A stretch of DNA of 50,446 bases from Acidobacteriaceae bacterium (GCA_003131585.1 PKVW01000029.1:1-50446); one strand, 5' to 3'. Counted from the stretch's first letter, positions 1-8,787 are shown. A program made the numbers and translations. Notes: generated by a model from the letters alone, not told the origin.

Positions 1-2
1 CC

Positions 3-1979
3 ACCGGCTTCGTGGTCGATGACGCCATCGTGGTGCTGGAAAACATCACACGCTACGTAGAACAAGGCATGGACGCGGTGCAGGCGGCCTTCAAAGGAGC
101 GGCCGAAATTGGATTTACCGTGCTTTCCATGAGCACGTCGCTGGTGGCGGTGTTCATCCCCTTGCTGCTGATGGGAGGAATTGTGGGGCGGCTGTTCCGC
201 GAGTTCGCGGTCACGCTGAGCATTTCCATCGGAGTTTCGCTGCTGGTCTCGCTGACTACCACGCCCACGATGTGCGCCAAATTCCTGCGCCCGCCGGCCG
301 AGAATGAGCGCCACAATCTCATCTACCGCGGCAGCGAGTGGGTCTTCGACAAGACTCTGGCGGCCTACCGCCGGTCGCTGACTTGGGTGCTGGAATATCA
401 GCTGCTCACACTCATCGTGACCATCCTGGTGGCGTGCTTGAGCGTGTACCTCTACATCATTGTGCCCAAGGGTTTTTTCCCGCAGCAGGATACGGGGCGC
501 ATCGGGGGATCGGTACAAGCGGCTCAGGACATTTCCTTCCAGGCGATGCGCGACAAGATGGAGCGCTACGTCAGCATTGTGACGAAAGATCCGGCGGTAA
601 GTTCGGTGGTGGGTTTTGCGGGAGGCAACACCGTCTCGAACCAGGGCCGATTCTTCATTATGCTGAAGCCGCTGGCCGAGCGGGGCGTTTGCGCGAACCT
701 CCATTTCTGGCAATCGTGCCCGCGAGTCAGCGCCGACGATGTGATCAACCGCCTGCGCGGCAAGCTGGCGGTGGTGCCGGGGGCCACGCTCTTTTTGCAG
801 TCGGCTCAGGATCTGACCATTGGCGGGCGCGGCGGAAACGCCCAGTACCAATACACGCTGCAAGGGGAGAACGTGGATGAGTTGAACACCTGGTCGCCCC
901 AGTTGCTGCAAAAACTGCGGAGCCTGAAAGAATTGCAGGATGTAAATACGGACCAGCAAGACCGGGGACTTCAGGCCAGGCTAGTGATCGATCGCGATAC
1001 CGCCAGCCGCCTGGGCGTCAGCCCGCAGGACCTCGACAACGCCCTCTATGACGCGTTCGGGCAGCGCCAGGTCTCAACCATGTATCGTCCGCTCAATCAG
1101 TATCACGTCGTCATGGAGGTTGCGCCGCAGTTCCAGCAAACCACCGAAGCTCTGCAGAATATTTACTTGCGCGCCTCCAATGGCAGTCCGATTCCGCTGG
1201 CGGCATTCACCCATTTCGTTCCCTCCAACACGGCGTTGGCGGTGAATCACCAGGGCCAGGTGCCGTCGGCCACGATGTCATTCAATCTCTCTCCAGGAGT
1301 TTCTCTGGGAGAGGCGACGGTGGCCATCGAAAATGCCGAACGTAGTATCAGCTTTCCCTCGACCATCACGGCCAGTTTTCAGGGCACGGCGGCGGCCTTC
1401 CAGGATTCGCTTTCCAGCCAAAAGATCCTGATTTTTACCGCCCTGGTTACGGTTTACATCGTGTTGGGTATGTTGTATGAGAGCTACATTCATCCCATCA
1501 CGATTCTCTCGACGATTCCATCCGCCGGGGTGGGCGCCCTGCTCGCCCTGCTGCTGACTCACAACGAGCTCAACGTGATAGGAATGATCGGCATCATCCT
1601 GCTGATCGGGCTGGTGAAGAAGAACGCAATTATGATGATCGACGTGGCGCTCGAGGTGGAGCGCATGCAAGGAAAGAAGCCGGCAGAGGCCATTTACGAG
1701 GCCTGCCTGCTGCGCTTCCGCCCCATTATGATGACCACTATGGCCGCCTTGCTGGGAGGCCTGCCGCTGGCCCTCGGCAGGGGGACTGGCTCCGAACTGC
1801 ACCGTCCTCTGGGCATCACGATTGTTGGCGGACTGATTGTCAGCCAGGCGCTTACGTTGTTCACCACGCCCGTCGTCTATGTGTATCTTGACCGCTTGCG
1901 GATGGCCTTGCGCGGCGGCGAAGATACATCTCTGGACAGGACTTCTCCCGCCGCTCCAACACCGAGCCCGGCGCGTTGA
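3..1979 (+). CDS. RND efflux pump inner-membrane permease (HAE1/MdtB-C type), 5'-truncated
   Basis: This is a proton-driven multidrug or metabolite exporter of the inner membrane that would work with a membrane-fusion protein and an outer-membrane channel. The reading frame is already open at the window edge, so about 380 N-terminal residues are missing from a usual length near 1,040. The visible part opens in the fourth membrane helix with the family signature GFVVDDAIVVLENI, whose paired Asp residues carry protons. It continues through the second periplasmic porter loop and ends with the last helices. The conserved Lys of helix 10 is present in GLVKKNAIMMID. The exact substrate cannot be told. 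Partner genes would lie upstream, outside the window. Confidence 0.93.
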   Translation, partial: TGFVVDDAIVVLENITRYVEQGMDAVQAAFKGAAEIGFTVLSMSTSLVAVFIPLLLMGGIVGRLFREFAVTLSISIGVSLLVSLTTTPTMCAKFLRPPAENERHNLIYRGSEWVFDKTLAAYRRSLTWVLEYQLLTLIVTILVACLSVYLYIIVPKGFFPQQDTGRIGGSVQAAQDISFQAMRDKMERYVSIVTKDPAVSSVVGFAGGNTVSNQGRFFIMLKPLAERGVCANLHFWQSCPRVSADDVINRLRGKLAVVPGATLFLQSAQDLTIGGRGGNAQYQYTLQGENVDELNTWSPQLLQKLRSLKELQDVNTDQQDRGLQARLVIDRDTASRLGVSPQDLDNALYDAFGQRQVSTMYRPLNQYHVVMEVAPQFQQTTEALQNIYLRASNGSPIPLAAFTHFVPSNTALAVNHQGQVPSATMSFNLSPGVSLGEATVAIENAERSISFPSTITASFQGTAAAFQDSLSSQKILIFTALVTVYIVLGMLYESYIHPITILSTIPSAGVGALLALLLTHNELNVIGMIGIILLIGLVKKNAIMMIDVALEVERMQGKKPAEAIYEACLLRFRPIMMTTMAALLGGLPLALGRGTGSELHRPLGITIVGGLIVSQALTLFTTPVVYVYLDRLRMALRGGEDTSLDRTSPAAPTPSPAR

Positions 1980-2191
1980 CGGATCGGAAATGTCGCGAAG
2001 AAAGTTGATTTGGGCGCCCACGGACAGGCTGGGTGCAACCCGGTTTGAGGAGCATCGCATCGCAGCACAGGTGCGCGGCCCCTTTTTTCCGGCCGTGACC
2101 GTATGATAGAGAAAGTTCCCGTTTCCATGCCGGATTTCCCGGTAGCCCAGTATTATTGTTCTTCGCTCTCGAATTCTCTCAGGAGTCACGG

Positions 2192-3274
2192 ATGCTTCAG
2201 AAGGCATTGGTCCTGGTATTCGCTCTTGCAAGCATTGCCAGCTGCATTGGCTGCGGCAGCACTTCGAGCCACTACGTCTACGCGACCATCCCCGCCGCGA
2301 GTCAGGTAGTAGCCTACCGGGAAGACCCCAACTCGGCAGTGCTCACGCAAATCGCGGGAAGCCCCTATGTTGCGGGCGACGGAGCCGATTCCCTGGTCCT
2401 CCATCCTTCCGGAAAATTCTTGTACGTGGCGAATCCCGGTCAAAGCGAAAACGATATTTCCCTGTTCACCATCGCCAGCAACGGCGCTTTGACCGAGATG
2501 TTCCCACGGACGTCCATTGGCCTGGGCTCACTGCCGAAATTCATGGCCATAGACCTTGCCGGCGGTTTCCTGTACGTGGCGAACGTCCAATCGAACGACA
2601 TTTCGGTTTTCTCGATCGATAGCGGAAGCGGCGCGCTTACACCGGTTGCCGGGTCTCCATTTTCGATCGGGTTAACGCCGCTGAATATGCAGCTGACGCC
2701 AGCGGGCAACTATCTCTACGTAAGCGCCGCCAGCACAACTCATGGCTGGATCGCGGGCTTCAGCGTGGGCGCGGGAATACTCCAACCGCAAGCGGTTAGC
2801 CTGATCAGCAGCGATGGGTTGAATCCCAACGGACTCGCAATCGACCCCAGCGGCACTTACCTATACGCGGCGAACAGCTCATCCAATTCCATCTCGACCT
2901 TCACCATTGCTCCGTCCGGCGCCTTGACGGAGGTTGCCGGCTCTCTGCTCAACGACATCTATACCGATCCGTTTGCGCTGATGTTGGATCGGTCGGGCAA
3001 ATACCTCTACGTGGCCAATCAGACCTCCAACAACGTTGCACTCTATCCGATTGGCGCTAACGGAGTTCCTGCCACTTCCACCACTACGTATGCCTTCCCC
3101 ACCGAATCTAGTCCTAGTTTTTTGGTCACGGACCCGAGCGGAAAATATTTGTTTGTGGGGAACCAAGGTTCCTCTGCGGGAATTCAGTCGTTCGGCGTCA
3201 GCAATGGCAATTTGACTTCGCTCTCCACCTACGGCGTCGGGAATACACCCAGTTCGATCGCGGTATTGCAGTGA
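2192..3274 (+). CDS. Secreted lipoprotein, YVTN/lactonase-like seven-bladed beta-propeller
   Basis: The start at 2192 is chosen over an in-frame ATG at 2156 because AGGAG lies 6 bases upstream (2181-2185) and a clean lipoprotein signal follows (MLQKALVLVFALASIASC, lipobox IASC). The mature part is about 340 residues with repeated LYVAN-x(2-3)-SN-x-IS-x-F-x-I segments, typical of the 6-phosphogluconolactonase-like/YVTN propeller family (PF10282). Such proteins are common in Acidobacteria as exported propellers of unknown ligand. True lactonase activity cannot be inferred. The gene stands alone, with about 210 bp upstream and 240 bp downstream free of genes. Confidence 0.85.
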   Translation: MLQKALVLVFALASIASCIGCGSTSSHYVYATIPAASQVVAYREDPNSAVLTQIAGSPYVAGDGADSLVLHPSGKFLYVANPGQSENDISLFTIASNGALTEMFPRTSIGLGSLPKFMAIDLAGGFLYVANVQSNDISVFSIDSGSGALTPVAGSPFSIGLTPLNMQLTPAGNYLYVSAASTTHGWIAGFSVGAGILQPQAVSLISSDGLNPNGLAIDPSGTYLYAANSSSNSISTFTIAPSGALTEVAGSLLNDIYTDPFALMLDRSGKYLYVANQTSNNVALYPIGANGVPATSTTTYAFPTESSPSFLVTDPSGKYLFVGNQGSSAGIQSFGVSNGNLTSLSTYGVGNTPSSIAVLQ

Positions 3275-3329
3275 ATGCAGCGAGTGCGGCAGTCACCACG
3301 AGCGGCGACTGGGGGCAGAGTCTCTCTTT

Positions 3330-3361
3330 ACAAGCCAATGACAAAACAAGCCAATGACAAA
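3330..3361. repeat. Perfect 2 x 16-bp tandem duplication
   Basis: The unit acaagccaatgacaaa occurs twice without a mismatch (3330-3345 and 3346-3361). It lies in the intergenic space between the beta-propeller gene and the polyketide synthase gene, about 155 bp upstream of the latter's start. It may be a simple slippage product or a doubled regulator site. Confidence 0.9.
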
Positions 3362-3460
3362 CAAAAAATCCCAACTCTGCGACAATAGCTAAACTGGCAC
3401 TAGCCTCCCCGGTACCATCACGGGAGCCCAAATATCGAATCGAGAGAAGGTTTCGTGGAT

Positions 3461-3480
3461 TCGGCCGGCTTTGGGGCCGA
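3461..3480 (+). other. Inverted repeat in the leader of the polyketide synthase gene
   Basis: TCGGCC (3461-3466) pairs with GGCCGA (3475-3480) around an 8-base loop, about 35 bp before the synthase start. It could form a small hairpin in the leader RNA. There is no T-run, so it does not look like an intrinsic terminator. Its function is unknown. Confidence 0.35.
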
Positions 3481-3515
3481 TTCCGTGCCGAGACTAACTT
3501 CAGGAGTGAGAGTCC

Positions 3516-4580
3516 ATGAGGATCGCAAGTGCGGCGAGCGCATTCCCGAAGCATTACTACTCCCAGAAGTTTCTTCTCGAGCGCCTCCAGGACTATTGGG
3601 GAGACCAACTCAAGAATCCTCTGTTGCTGGCACGGCTGCACCGCAACGTGACCGTGGATGGCCGTTATCTCGCGATCCCCGCGGAGCAATACGTGGACAT
3701 CAAGACCTGGGGCCAGGCCAACGATATCTGGATCAAGGTCGCACAGGAATTGGGTGAACAGGCCCTTTGCCTCGCACTTCACAACGCTGGGCTGAAACCG
3801 CGCGATTTGGGAGCCTTGTTGTTCACGACCGTCACTGGAATCGCGAGCCCGTCGATCGACGCGCTCCTGATCAACCGCATGGGACTCCCGGCCAACATTC
3901 GCCGCACTCCGATTTTCGGCCTGGGATGCGTGGCGGGCGCTGCCGGAATCGCGCGGGCCGCGGATTACGTTCGCGCATATCCTTCGCAGGCAGCGGCGCT
4001 GGTATCGGTCGAGCTCTGTTCGCTCACCTTGCAGCGTGAAGATATGTCGGTCGCGAACCTCATCTCCTCGGGACTTTTCGCCGATGGCGCTGCCGCGGTG
4101 ATTGTGACCGGCGCGGAATTCGCGTCGTCTGGCCCTGAAATTTTGGGTCCTAAGATTCTTGCCACCCGGTCGGTCTTCTATCCCAGCACAGAGGAAATGA
4201 TGGGCTGGAACATTTCCGAGAAAGGCTTCCGCATCCTGCTGTCGACCGAGGTTCCGAATCTGATCCGGGAAAACCTGGGGCGGGACGTGGACGCTTTTCT
4301 GGCGGACAACGGACACAAGCGCGGCGATCTTCAAAGCTGGGTTCTGCACACCGGCGGACCGAAAGTGCTCGAAGCGTCAGCCACCGCGCTGGGATTGCAC
4401 AATGGACAGCTTGATGCCTCCTGGGATTGTCTGCGTAAAGTAGGAAATCTTTCTTCGGCTTCCGTGCTGGTTGTGCTCGAAGACGTGATGCAGCACCGGA
4501 GGCCTGAGCCTGGCACTCTGGGCCTGCTCGCCGCCATGGGACCCGGATTTTGTTCCGAGCTCCTGCTTCTGCAATGGTGA
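3516..4580 (+). CDS. Type III polyketide synthase (chalcone/stilbene synthase superfamily)
   Basis: A homodimeric cytosolic ketosynthase that would extend an acyl-CoA starter with malonyl-CoA and cyclise the product, as alkylresorcinol or alkylpyrone synthases do. At 354 residues it has the normal family length. The Cys-His-Asn triad is visible: Cys138 in FGLGCVAGAAG, His278 in VLHTGGPK and Asn311 in VGNLSSAS. The C-terminal GPGFCSE loop is also typical. AGGAG at 3502-3506 sits 9 bases before the ATG. A flavoprotein gene follows after only 10 bases, so the two are probably co-transcribed. That pairing resembles the Streptomyces srsA-srsC set for phenolic lipids, but without the methyltransferase. 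The product is inferred, not shown. Confidence 0.92.
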   Translation: MRIASAASAFPKHYYSQKFLLERLQDYWGDQLKNPLLLARLHRNVTVDGRYLAIPAEQYVDIKTWGQANDIWIKVAQELGEQALCLALHNAGLKPRDLGALLFTTVTGIASPSIDALLINRMGLPANIRRTPIFGLGCVAGAAGIARAADYVRAYPSQAAALVSVELCSLTLQREDMSVANLISSGLFADGAAAVIVTGAEFASSGPEILGPKILATRSVFYPSTEEMMGWNISEKGFRILLSTEVPNLIRENLGRDVDAFLADNGHKRGDLQSWVLHTGGPKVLEASATALGLHNGQLDASWDCLRKVGNLSSASVLVVLEDVMQHRRPEPGTLGLLAAMGPGFCSELLLLQW

Positions 4581-4590
4581 GGTCCTCGAG

Positions 4591-5700
4591 TTGGTGAATT
4601 CGACAGATGTCTTCGTGATCGGCGGCGGTCCAGCCGGCCTGGCGGCGGCGATTGCCGCCCGCCAGCAGGGATTCCGCGTGGTGGTTGCCGACGGCGCCAA
4701 GCCGCCGATTGACAAGGCCTGCGGTGAAGCGCTGATGCCGGACGCAATTACGGCGCTGGCAAGGCTGGGAGTTGCCGTGCCCGCCGCTGAAGCCTGCCTT
4801 CTTCGCGGTGTGCGCTTTCTCAGTTCCGGGTTGTCGGCAGAAGCGGTGTTCCCTTCGGGCTGCTGCGGTCTCGCAATTCGCCGGACTACGTTGCACCGCA
4901 TCATGACCGAACGCGCCGCCGGGCTGGGCGTCGATCTGCTTTGGCAGAGCGTAGTCACGGGGATTTCCGGCGAGGAAGTCCAGCTCGGGAAGCGCGCGAT
5001 CCGCGCGCGATGGATTGTAGGAGCCGATGGCGTCAACTCGCGCGTGCGCCGCTGGGCGAATCTCGATGCGCACTCGCGAACGGACCTCCGATATGCTTAT
5101 CGCCGGCATTATCGCGTGCCGCCCTGGACCGATCGCATGGAAATATATTGGGGAGAGCGCAGTCAGGGCTATGTCACAGCCGTGAGCGACGAGCAGGTTT
5201 GCGTGGCTGTGGCCTCCCACGATGCCGAGCTTCGCCTGGAAGAATCTTTGCCCGCGTTTCCCGAGCTCAACGCCCGGCTTCGCGGGGCTGAGGCGGCCTC
5301 TGCCGAAAGGGGCTCAGTGTCTGCGAATCGAAGACTGAAGCGCGTCTGGCGGGGAAACGCTGCCTTGATCGGCGATGCCTCCGGCACCGTCGATGCGATC
5401 ACAGTCGAGGGTTTGGGTCTTTCCTTCAGCCAGGCCGTGGTGCTGGCGACCTGTCTCAGGTCTGGCAGTCTCGCTGGTTACCAGGCCGCGCACCGCCGCT
5501 TGGCACTGCGCCCCTTGTTGATGGCGCGACTGATGCTCACGCTGGACAACTTTCCCGGCATTCAGCAACGTACTCTCCAGGTTTTTCGCAAGCGTCCCGA
5601 GGTTTTCCGCAGATTGCTGGCCCTGCACGTGGGAACTCTTTCGCCGTTTCACCTCGCGCTCGACGGGCTCACCCTGGGGTGGGGGCTGTTGACGGCGTGA
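4591..5700 (+). CDS. FAD-dependent monooxygenase / geranylgeranyl-reductase-like flavoprotein
   Basis: A Rossmann-fold flavoprotein of about 369 residues. The N-terminal dinucleotide motif is VIGGGPAGLAAA (Gly11-Gly16), followed by ACGEALMP, the DG motif IVGADGVNSRVRR (144-147) and the GD motif LIGDASGTVDAITVEG (261-262), all typical of class A flavin hydroxylases and geranylgeranyl reductases. The start is TTG at 4591, 8 bases after GGTGAGG; GTG at 4594 is the alternative. Its position directly behind the type III polyketide synthase suggests that it oxidises the polyketide, as SrsC hydroxylates alkylresorcinols towards quinones. It could instead be a saturating reductase. Confidence 0.85.
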   Translation: MVNSTDVFVIGGGPAGLAAAIAARQQGFRVVVADGAKPPIDKACGEALMPDAITALARLGVAVPAAEACLLRGVRFLSSGLSAEAVFPSGCCGLAIRRTTLHRIMTERAAGLGVDLLWQSVVTGISGEEVQLGKRAIRARWIVGADGVNSRVRRWANLDAHSRTDLRYAYRRHYRVPPWTDRMEIYWGERSQGYVTAVSDEQVCVAVASHDAELRLEESLPAFPELNARLRGAEAASAERGSVSANRRLKRVWRGNAALIGDASGTVDAITVEGLGLSFSQAVVLATCLRSGSLAGYQAAHRRLALRPLLMARLMLTLDNFPGIQQRTLQVFRKRPEVFRRLLALHVGTLSPFHLALDGLTLGWGLLTA

Positions 5701-5704
5701 CCCG

Positions 5705-5980
5705 ATGAAAGAAGACGCTCAGGTACTTCGCCGAAGTCGAGTGCGCTGGCCATTCCTGGCTGTGATTGCATTTCTGGCATTGCCGGCATCGCGCCTGCCG
5801 CGCAGGATGTGGCATTCCGGCTGGAGCCTCAGCACCCCACGCAAGCTCACGGGACAAATCGTAGTGGACGCCAAAAGCGCCGAAAGCGGCAGCGGAATGC
5901 GTGACCGGAAAATGCAAGGCCGATGTGCGACGCCCCGACGATACGTCGGCTGGCCCAGGCATGTCACAATGCAGTATTAA
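5705..5980 (+). pseudogene. Relic of a YceI-like (lipid/isoprenoid-binding) gene
   Basis: Pieces of a YceI-family protein are recognisable but lie in two reading frames. A signal-peptide-like start (WPFLAVIAFLALPA) is in the frame of the ATG at 5705. The segment APAAQDVAFRLEPQHPT is in the frame of position 5812. GQIVVDAKSAESGSGMRDRKM, a hallmark YceI stretch, is back in the first frame at about 5848-5910. Roughly 30 residues expected between the last two are missing, and the sequence after RKM no longer resembles the family. The gene therefore seems broken by a frameshift, a deletion and 3' decay. It begins 4 bases after the flavoprotein stop, so it was probably the third gene of the polyketide operon. 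Confidence 0.6.
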
Positions 5981-6017
5981 TGAAGCGAATCCAAGCCTGG
6001 CGGAGTCCAACTAGAGA

Positions 6018-7940
6018 TTGAATACCGACCTTAATCCAGCCCAGAAGACCCCGAAAGTCCAGAGACTTCGCGCCGTTCTGCCGGAAGTGTGGAAGCTGAT
6101 GCGCCCCCGGCGCTGGCTGATCGGGCTGGGCTTTGTGTTGATGGTGATCAACCGGGTTGCGGCGCTGGTGTTGCCGTATTCCACGAAGTTCCTGATCGAT
6201 ACCGTCATCAACAAGCACCACATGGATCAACTGCGGCCGCTGGTTCTGGTTGTATTGGCCGCGACACTCGTGCAAGGCGTCACCTCATTTTCCCTGACGC
6301 AGTTGTTGTCGAAGGCGGCGCAACGGCTGATCACGGAGTTGCGCCAACAGGTGCAGGTCCATATCTCCCGCCTGCCGGTGGCCTTTTACGACGGCAACAA
6401 GACCGGCACTCTGGTAGCACGCATCATGAGCGACGTGGAGGGCGTGCGCAACCTGCTGGGCACTGGCCTGGTGGACTTCGCGGGGGGATTGGTCACCTCT
6501 GGGATTGCGCTGGTTTTGTTGTTCCGCACCAGCCCGCAGATGACGTTGATCGCCGTCGGCTCGCTGCTGTGTTTTACGGTGGCCCTCAATAAGGCCTTCG
6601 CGACCATCCGGCCGATCTTTCGCGAGCGCAGCAAACTCAATGCGGAGGTCACGGGCCGACTCACGGAGTCGCTGGGCGGCGTGCGGGTGATCAAGGGGTA
6701 CCACGCAGAAGAGCGCGAGGAAGCGATTTTTGCGACCGGCGTGCGCCGCCTGCTGGACAATGTGATGCGCACCCTCACGGCCACTTCGGTCATGAGCCTT
6801 TCGGCAAGCGTGCTGCTCGGCGGAGTGGGAGCGGTCACGATGTATGTGGGCACGCACCAGATTGCCTCCGGCACGCTGACGGTTGGCGGTTTTTTTTCCT
6901 ACACTTTGCTGCTGGGTTTTCTGATTGCGCCCATTATGCAGATCGTCTCCATCGGAACCCAACTCACCGAGGCATTGGCGGGGCTAGAGCGAACGCAGGA
7001 GATCATGCGGGAGCGGCCGGAAGATCAAGACCCCAGACGCGACGTGCCGCTGCACAATATCGTGGGACGGATCGAGTTTGACGACGTAAGTTTCAGCTAC
7101 GATGGAAGACGCGACGTGTTGCGCGATATTTCCTTCCGCGCCGAGCCTGGTACCGTAACGGCGCTGGTTGGCTCATCCGGCTCGGGAAAATCCACCACCA
7201 TCGGCCTGATCTCCGCTTTTTACGTGCCCACCAAAGGCAGAATCCTGGTGGATGGCGCGGACTTGAGCACGGTTCGGCTCGACTCCTACCGCACGCGCCT
7301 TGGAGTCGTGTTGCAGGAATCGTTTCTGTTTGACGGAACGATTCGCGAGAACGTCGTGTTTTCCCGTCCCGATGCGAGTGAAGAAAAAATCATGCGGGCT
7401 TGCCGGATCGCGCGCGTGGATGAGTTCGCCGAATCTTTCGCGGAGAGGTATGACACGGTGGTCGGCGAACGCGGCGTAAAGCTCTCGGGCGGCCAGCGGC
7501 AGCGGATTTCGATTGCCCGCGCCATTTTGGCCGAGCCCCGCATCCTGATTCTCGACGAGGCAACCTCCAGCCTCGACTCGGAATCGGAGGCGATGATCCA
7601 GCACGGACTTTCTTATCTCATGCAGGGCCGGACCACGTTTGTGATCGCGCACCGCCTTTCGACCATCCGCCGCGCCGACCAGATCCTGGTGATGGAGCAG
7701 GGGCAAATCGTGGAGCGTGGCACGCACGAACAGCTCTATGCCGCGCAAGGCCGCTACTACGATCTCTACACCAGGCAGCAAGGCTTGGAGCATAACCTGT
7801 TCCTCGCGCCGGGCGAGGGAGACACGCTTGAGGGGGACGGGAACGGCAACGGCAACTCCGGGCGGGCACGCAATGGCGATGCAAAGGACGCCGACGCCTT
7901 GCGTGTGCTCAGAGGAGAGGTCCGCCGGCCCTATGGGTAG
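6018..7940 (+). CDS. ABC exporter, fused membrane and ATPase domains (MsbA/lipid-exporter type)
   Basis: A half-transporter of 640 residues that should work as a homodimer in the inner membrane. Residues about 30-320 form the six-helix export domain. The ATPase follows with Walker A GSSGSGKST (385-393), signature LSGGQ (489-493), Walker B ILILDE (509-514) and the switch His545. The charged, Gly/Asn-rich C-terminal tail (600-640) is atypical and may be dispensable. The start is TTG at 6018 without a clear ribosome site; an ATG at 6099 is possible but would trim the N-terminus before the first helix. The next gene overlaps its 3' end by 8 bases, so the exporter and the MacB-like pair probably form one operon. 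The substrate is unknown. Confidence 0.9.
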   Translation: MNTDLNPAQKTPKVQRLRAVLPEVWKLMRPRRWLIGLGFVLMVINRVAALVLPYSTKFLIDTVINKHHMDQLRPLVLVVLAATLVQGVTSFSLTQLLSKAAQRLITELRQQVQVHISRLPVAFYDGNKTGTLVARIMSDVEGVRNLLGTGLVDFAGGLVTSGIALVLLFRTSPQMTLIAVGSLLCFTVALNKAFATIRPIFRERSKLNAEVTGRLTESLGGVRVIKGYHAEEREEAIFATGVRRLLDNVMRTLTATSVMSLSASVLLGGVGAVTMYVGTHQIASGTLTVGGFFSYTLLLGFLIAPIMQIVSIGTQLTEALAGLERTQEIMRERPEDQDPRRDVPLHNIVGRIEFDDVSFSYDGRRDVLRDISFRAEPGTVTALVGSSGSGKSTTIGLISAFYVPTKGRILVDGADLSTVRLDSYRTRLGVVLQESFLFDGTIRENVVFSRPDASEEKIMRACRIARVDEFAESFAERYDTVVGERGVKLSGGQRQRISIARAILAEPRILILDEATSSLDSESEAMIQHGLSYLMQGRTTFVIAHRLSTIRRADQILVMEQGQIVERGTHEQLYAAQGRYYDLYTRQQGLEHNLFLAPGEGDTLEGDGNGNGNSGRARNGDAKDADALRVLRGEVRRPYG

Positions 7941-8787
7941 TACGGGCAGATACCCACAGAACGACAGCGCTCCGGCGATCCAATCTCCGGCGGTCCCATC
8001 TCCGGCGATCCATGCTCCGGCGATCCATGCTCCGGCGATCCATGCTCCGGCGATTCATGCAGAACAGCTTTGCCGCCATTACCGCATGGGCGAGAATCTG
8101 ATCCGAGCTGTGGATGGCGTAACGCTTAAAGTAGGCGCCGGCGAATTTGTCGCTCTCCTGGGCAGTTCCGGCTCTGGAAAGTCTTCGGTATTGAATCTGA
8201 TCGCCGGCCTGGACCGTCCTACATCGGGCAGCGTGATTGTCCACGAGCGCAATCTCGCGCAACTCTCCCGAGAGGAGCTTGCCAGATATCGCCTGCATAC
8301 CGTGGGAATGGTCTTCCAATCGTTCAACCTGATCGCCAGCATGACACTCGCGGAGAACGTGGAATTGCCCATGCGCTTTGCGGAGGTCGATCGCGGAAAA
8401 CGCGACAGTCTGGCGCGCGAGGCCCTCGCCAGAGTCGGGTTGCAGGCGCGCATGAACCATCGGCCCAGCGAACTCTCCGGCGGGGAACAACAACGGGCCG
8501 CGCTGGCCCGAGCGCTCATCAACCGCCCTCGGCTCCTGCTCGCCGACGAACCCACAGGCAATCTCGACAGCCGCACCGGAACCGAAATCATGAATATGGT
8601 CCGCGAGTTCAACCAGCAATTGGGAATGACAGTCGTCATGGTGACGCACGAACGGGCTTTGGCCGAGCGTTACGCCCAGCGCCTCATCTTTCTCGCGGAT
8701 GGCAGGCTGGTTGGCGATGAAGCGAACTCGGCCGGGCCCGCCAACGCTTCTCCGGACCGTGCCAGCGCGGATGGAGAACGGCCATGA
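7933..8787 (+). CDS. MacB/LolD-type ABC transporter ATPase with repeat-bearing N-terminus
   Basis: The cytoplasmic ATPase of a MacB-like export or mechanotransmission system, 284 residues. I place the start at the ATG of 7933, overlapping the previous gene by 8 bases, with a purine-rich ribosome site at 7911-7920. After a low-complexity head the domain shows LLGSSGSGKSS (Walker A), LSGGEQQRAALARAL (signature), LLLADEPTGNLD (Walker B) and VMVTHE (switch His), with the LolD/MacB-type Q-loop VFQSFNLI. Residues about 13-42 are an Ala-Pro-rich repeat unlike other family members. The stop overlaps the permease start in an ATGA arrangement. Confidence 0.9.
   Translation: MGSTGRYPQNDSAPAIQSPAVPSPAIHAPAIHAPAIHAPAIHAEQLCRHYRMGENLIRAVDGVTLKVGAGEFVALLGSSGSGKSSVLNLIAGLDRPTSGSVIVHERNLAQLSREELARYRLHTVGMVFQSFNLIASMTLAENVELPMRFAEVDRGKRDSLAREALARVGLQARMNHRPSELSGGEQQRAALARALINRPRLLLADEPTGNLDSRTGTEIMNMVREFNQQLGMTVVMVTHERALAERYAQRLIFLADGRLVGDEANSAGPANASPDRASADGERP
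7969..8058. repeat. Six-copy 15-bp in-frame minisatellite
   Basis: Six consecutive 15-bp units of the form gctccggcgatccat lie end to end. Units 4 and 5 are identical; units 1, 2, 3 and 6 differ by one to a few bases. The repeat is in frame and encodes a string of Ala/Ser-Pro-Ala-Ile/Val-His/Gln/Pro units ahead of the ATPase domain. The copy number can probably change by slippage without breaking the frame. Confidence 0.95.

Noticed and set aside
1278-2231. A 317-codon minus-strand frame across the end of the RND gene.
   Set aside because: It is antisense to conserved RND helices and runs into the promoter region of the next gene, with no domain.
3198-4349. A 383-codon open frame antisense to the polyketide synthase gene.
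   Set aside because: The synthase triad is complete on the other strand; the antisense frame lacks a ribosome site and any domain.
5705-5980. The 91-codon frame as an intact small gene.
   Set aside because: Conserved YceI segments fall in two different frames and the 3' half does not resemble the family, so it is listed as a relic.
7969-8058. The six 15-bp units as a possible CRISPR array.
   Set aside because: There are no spacers, the units are contiguous, in frame and far too short for CRISPR repeats.
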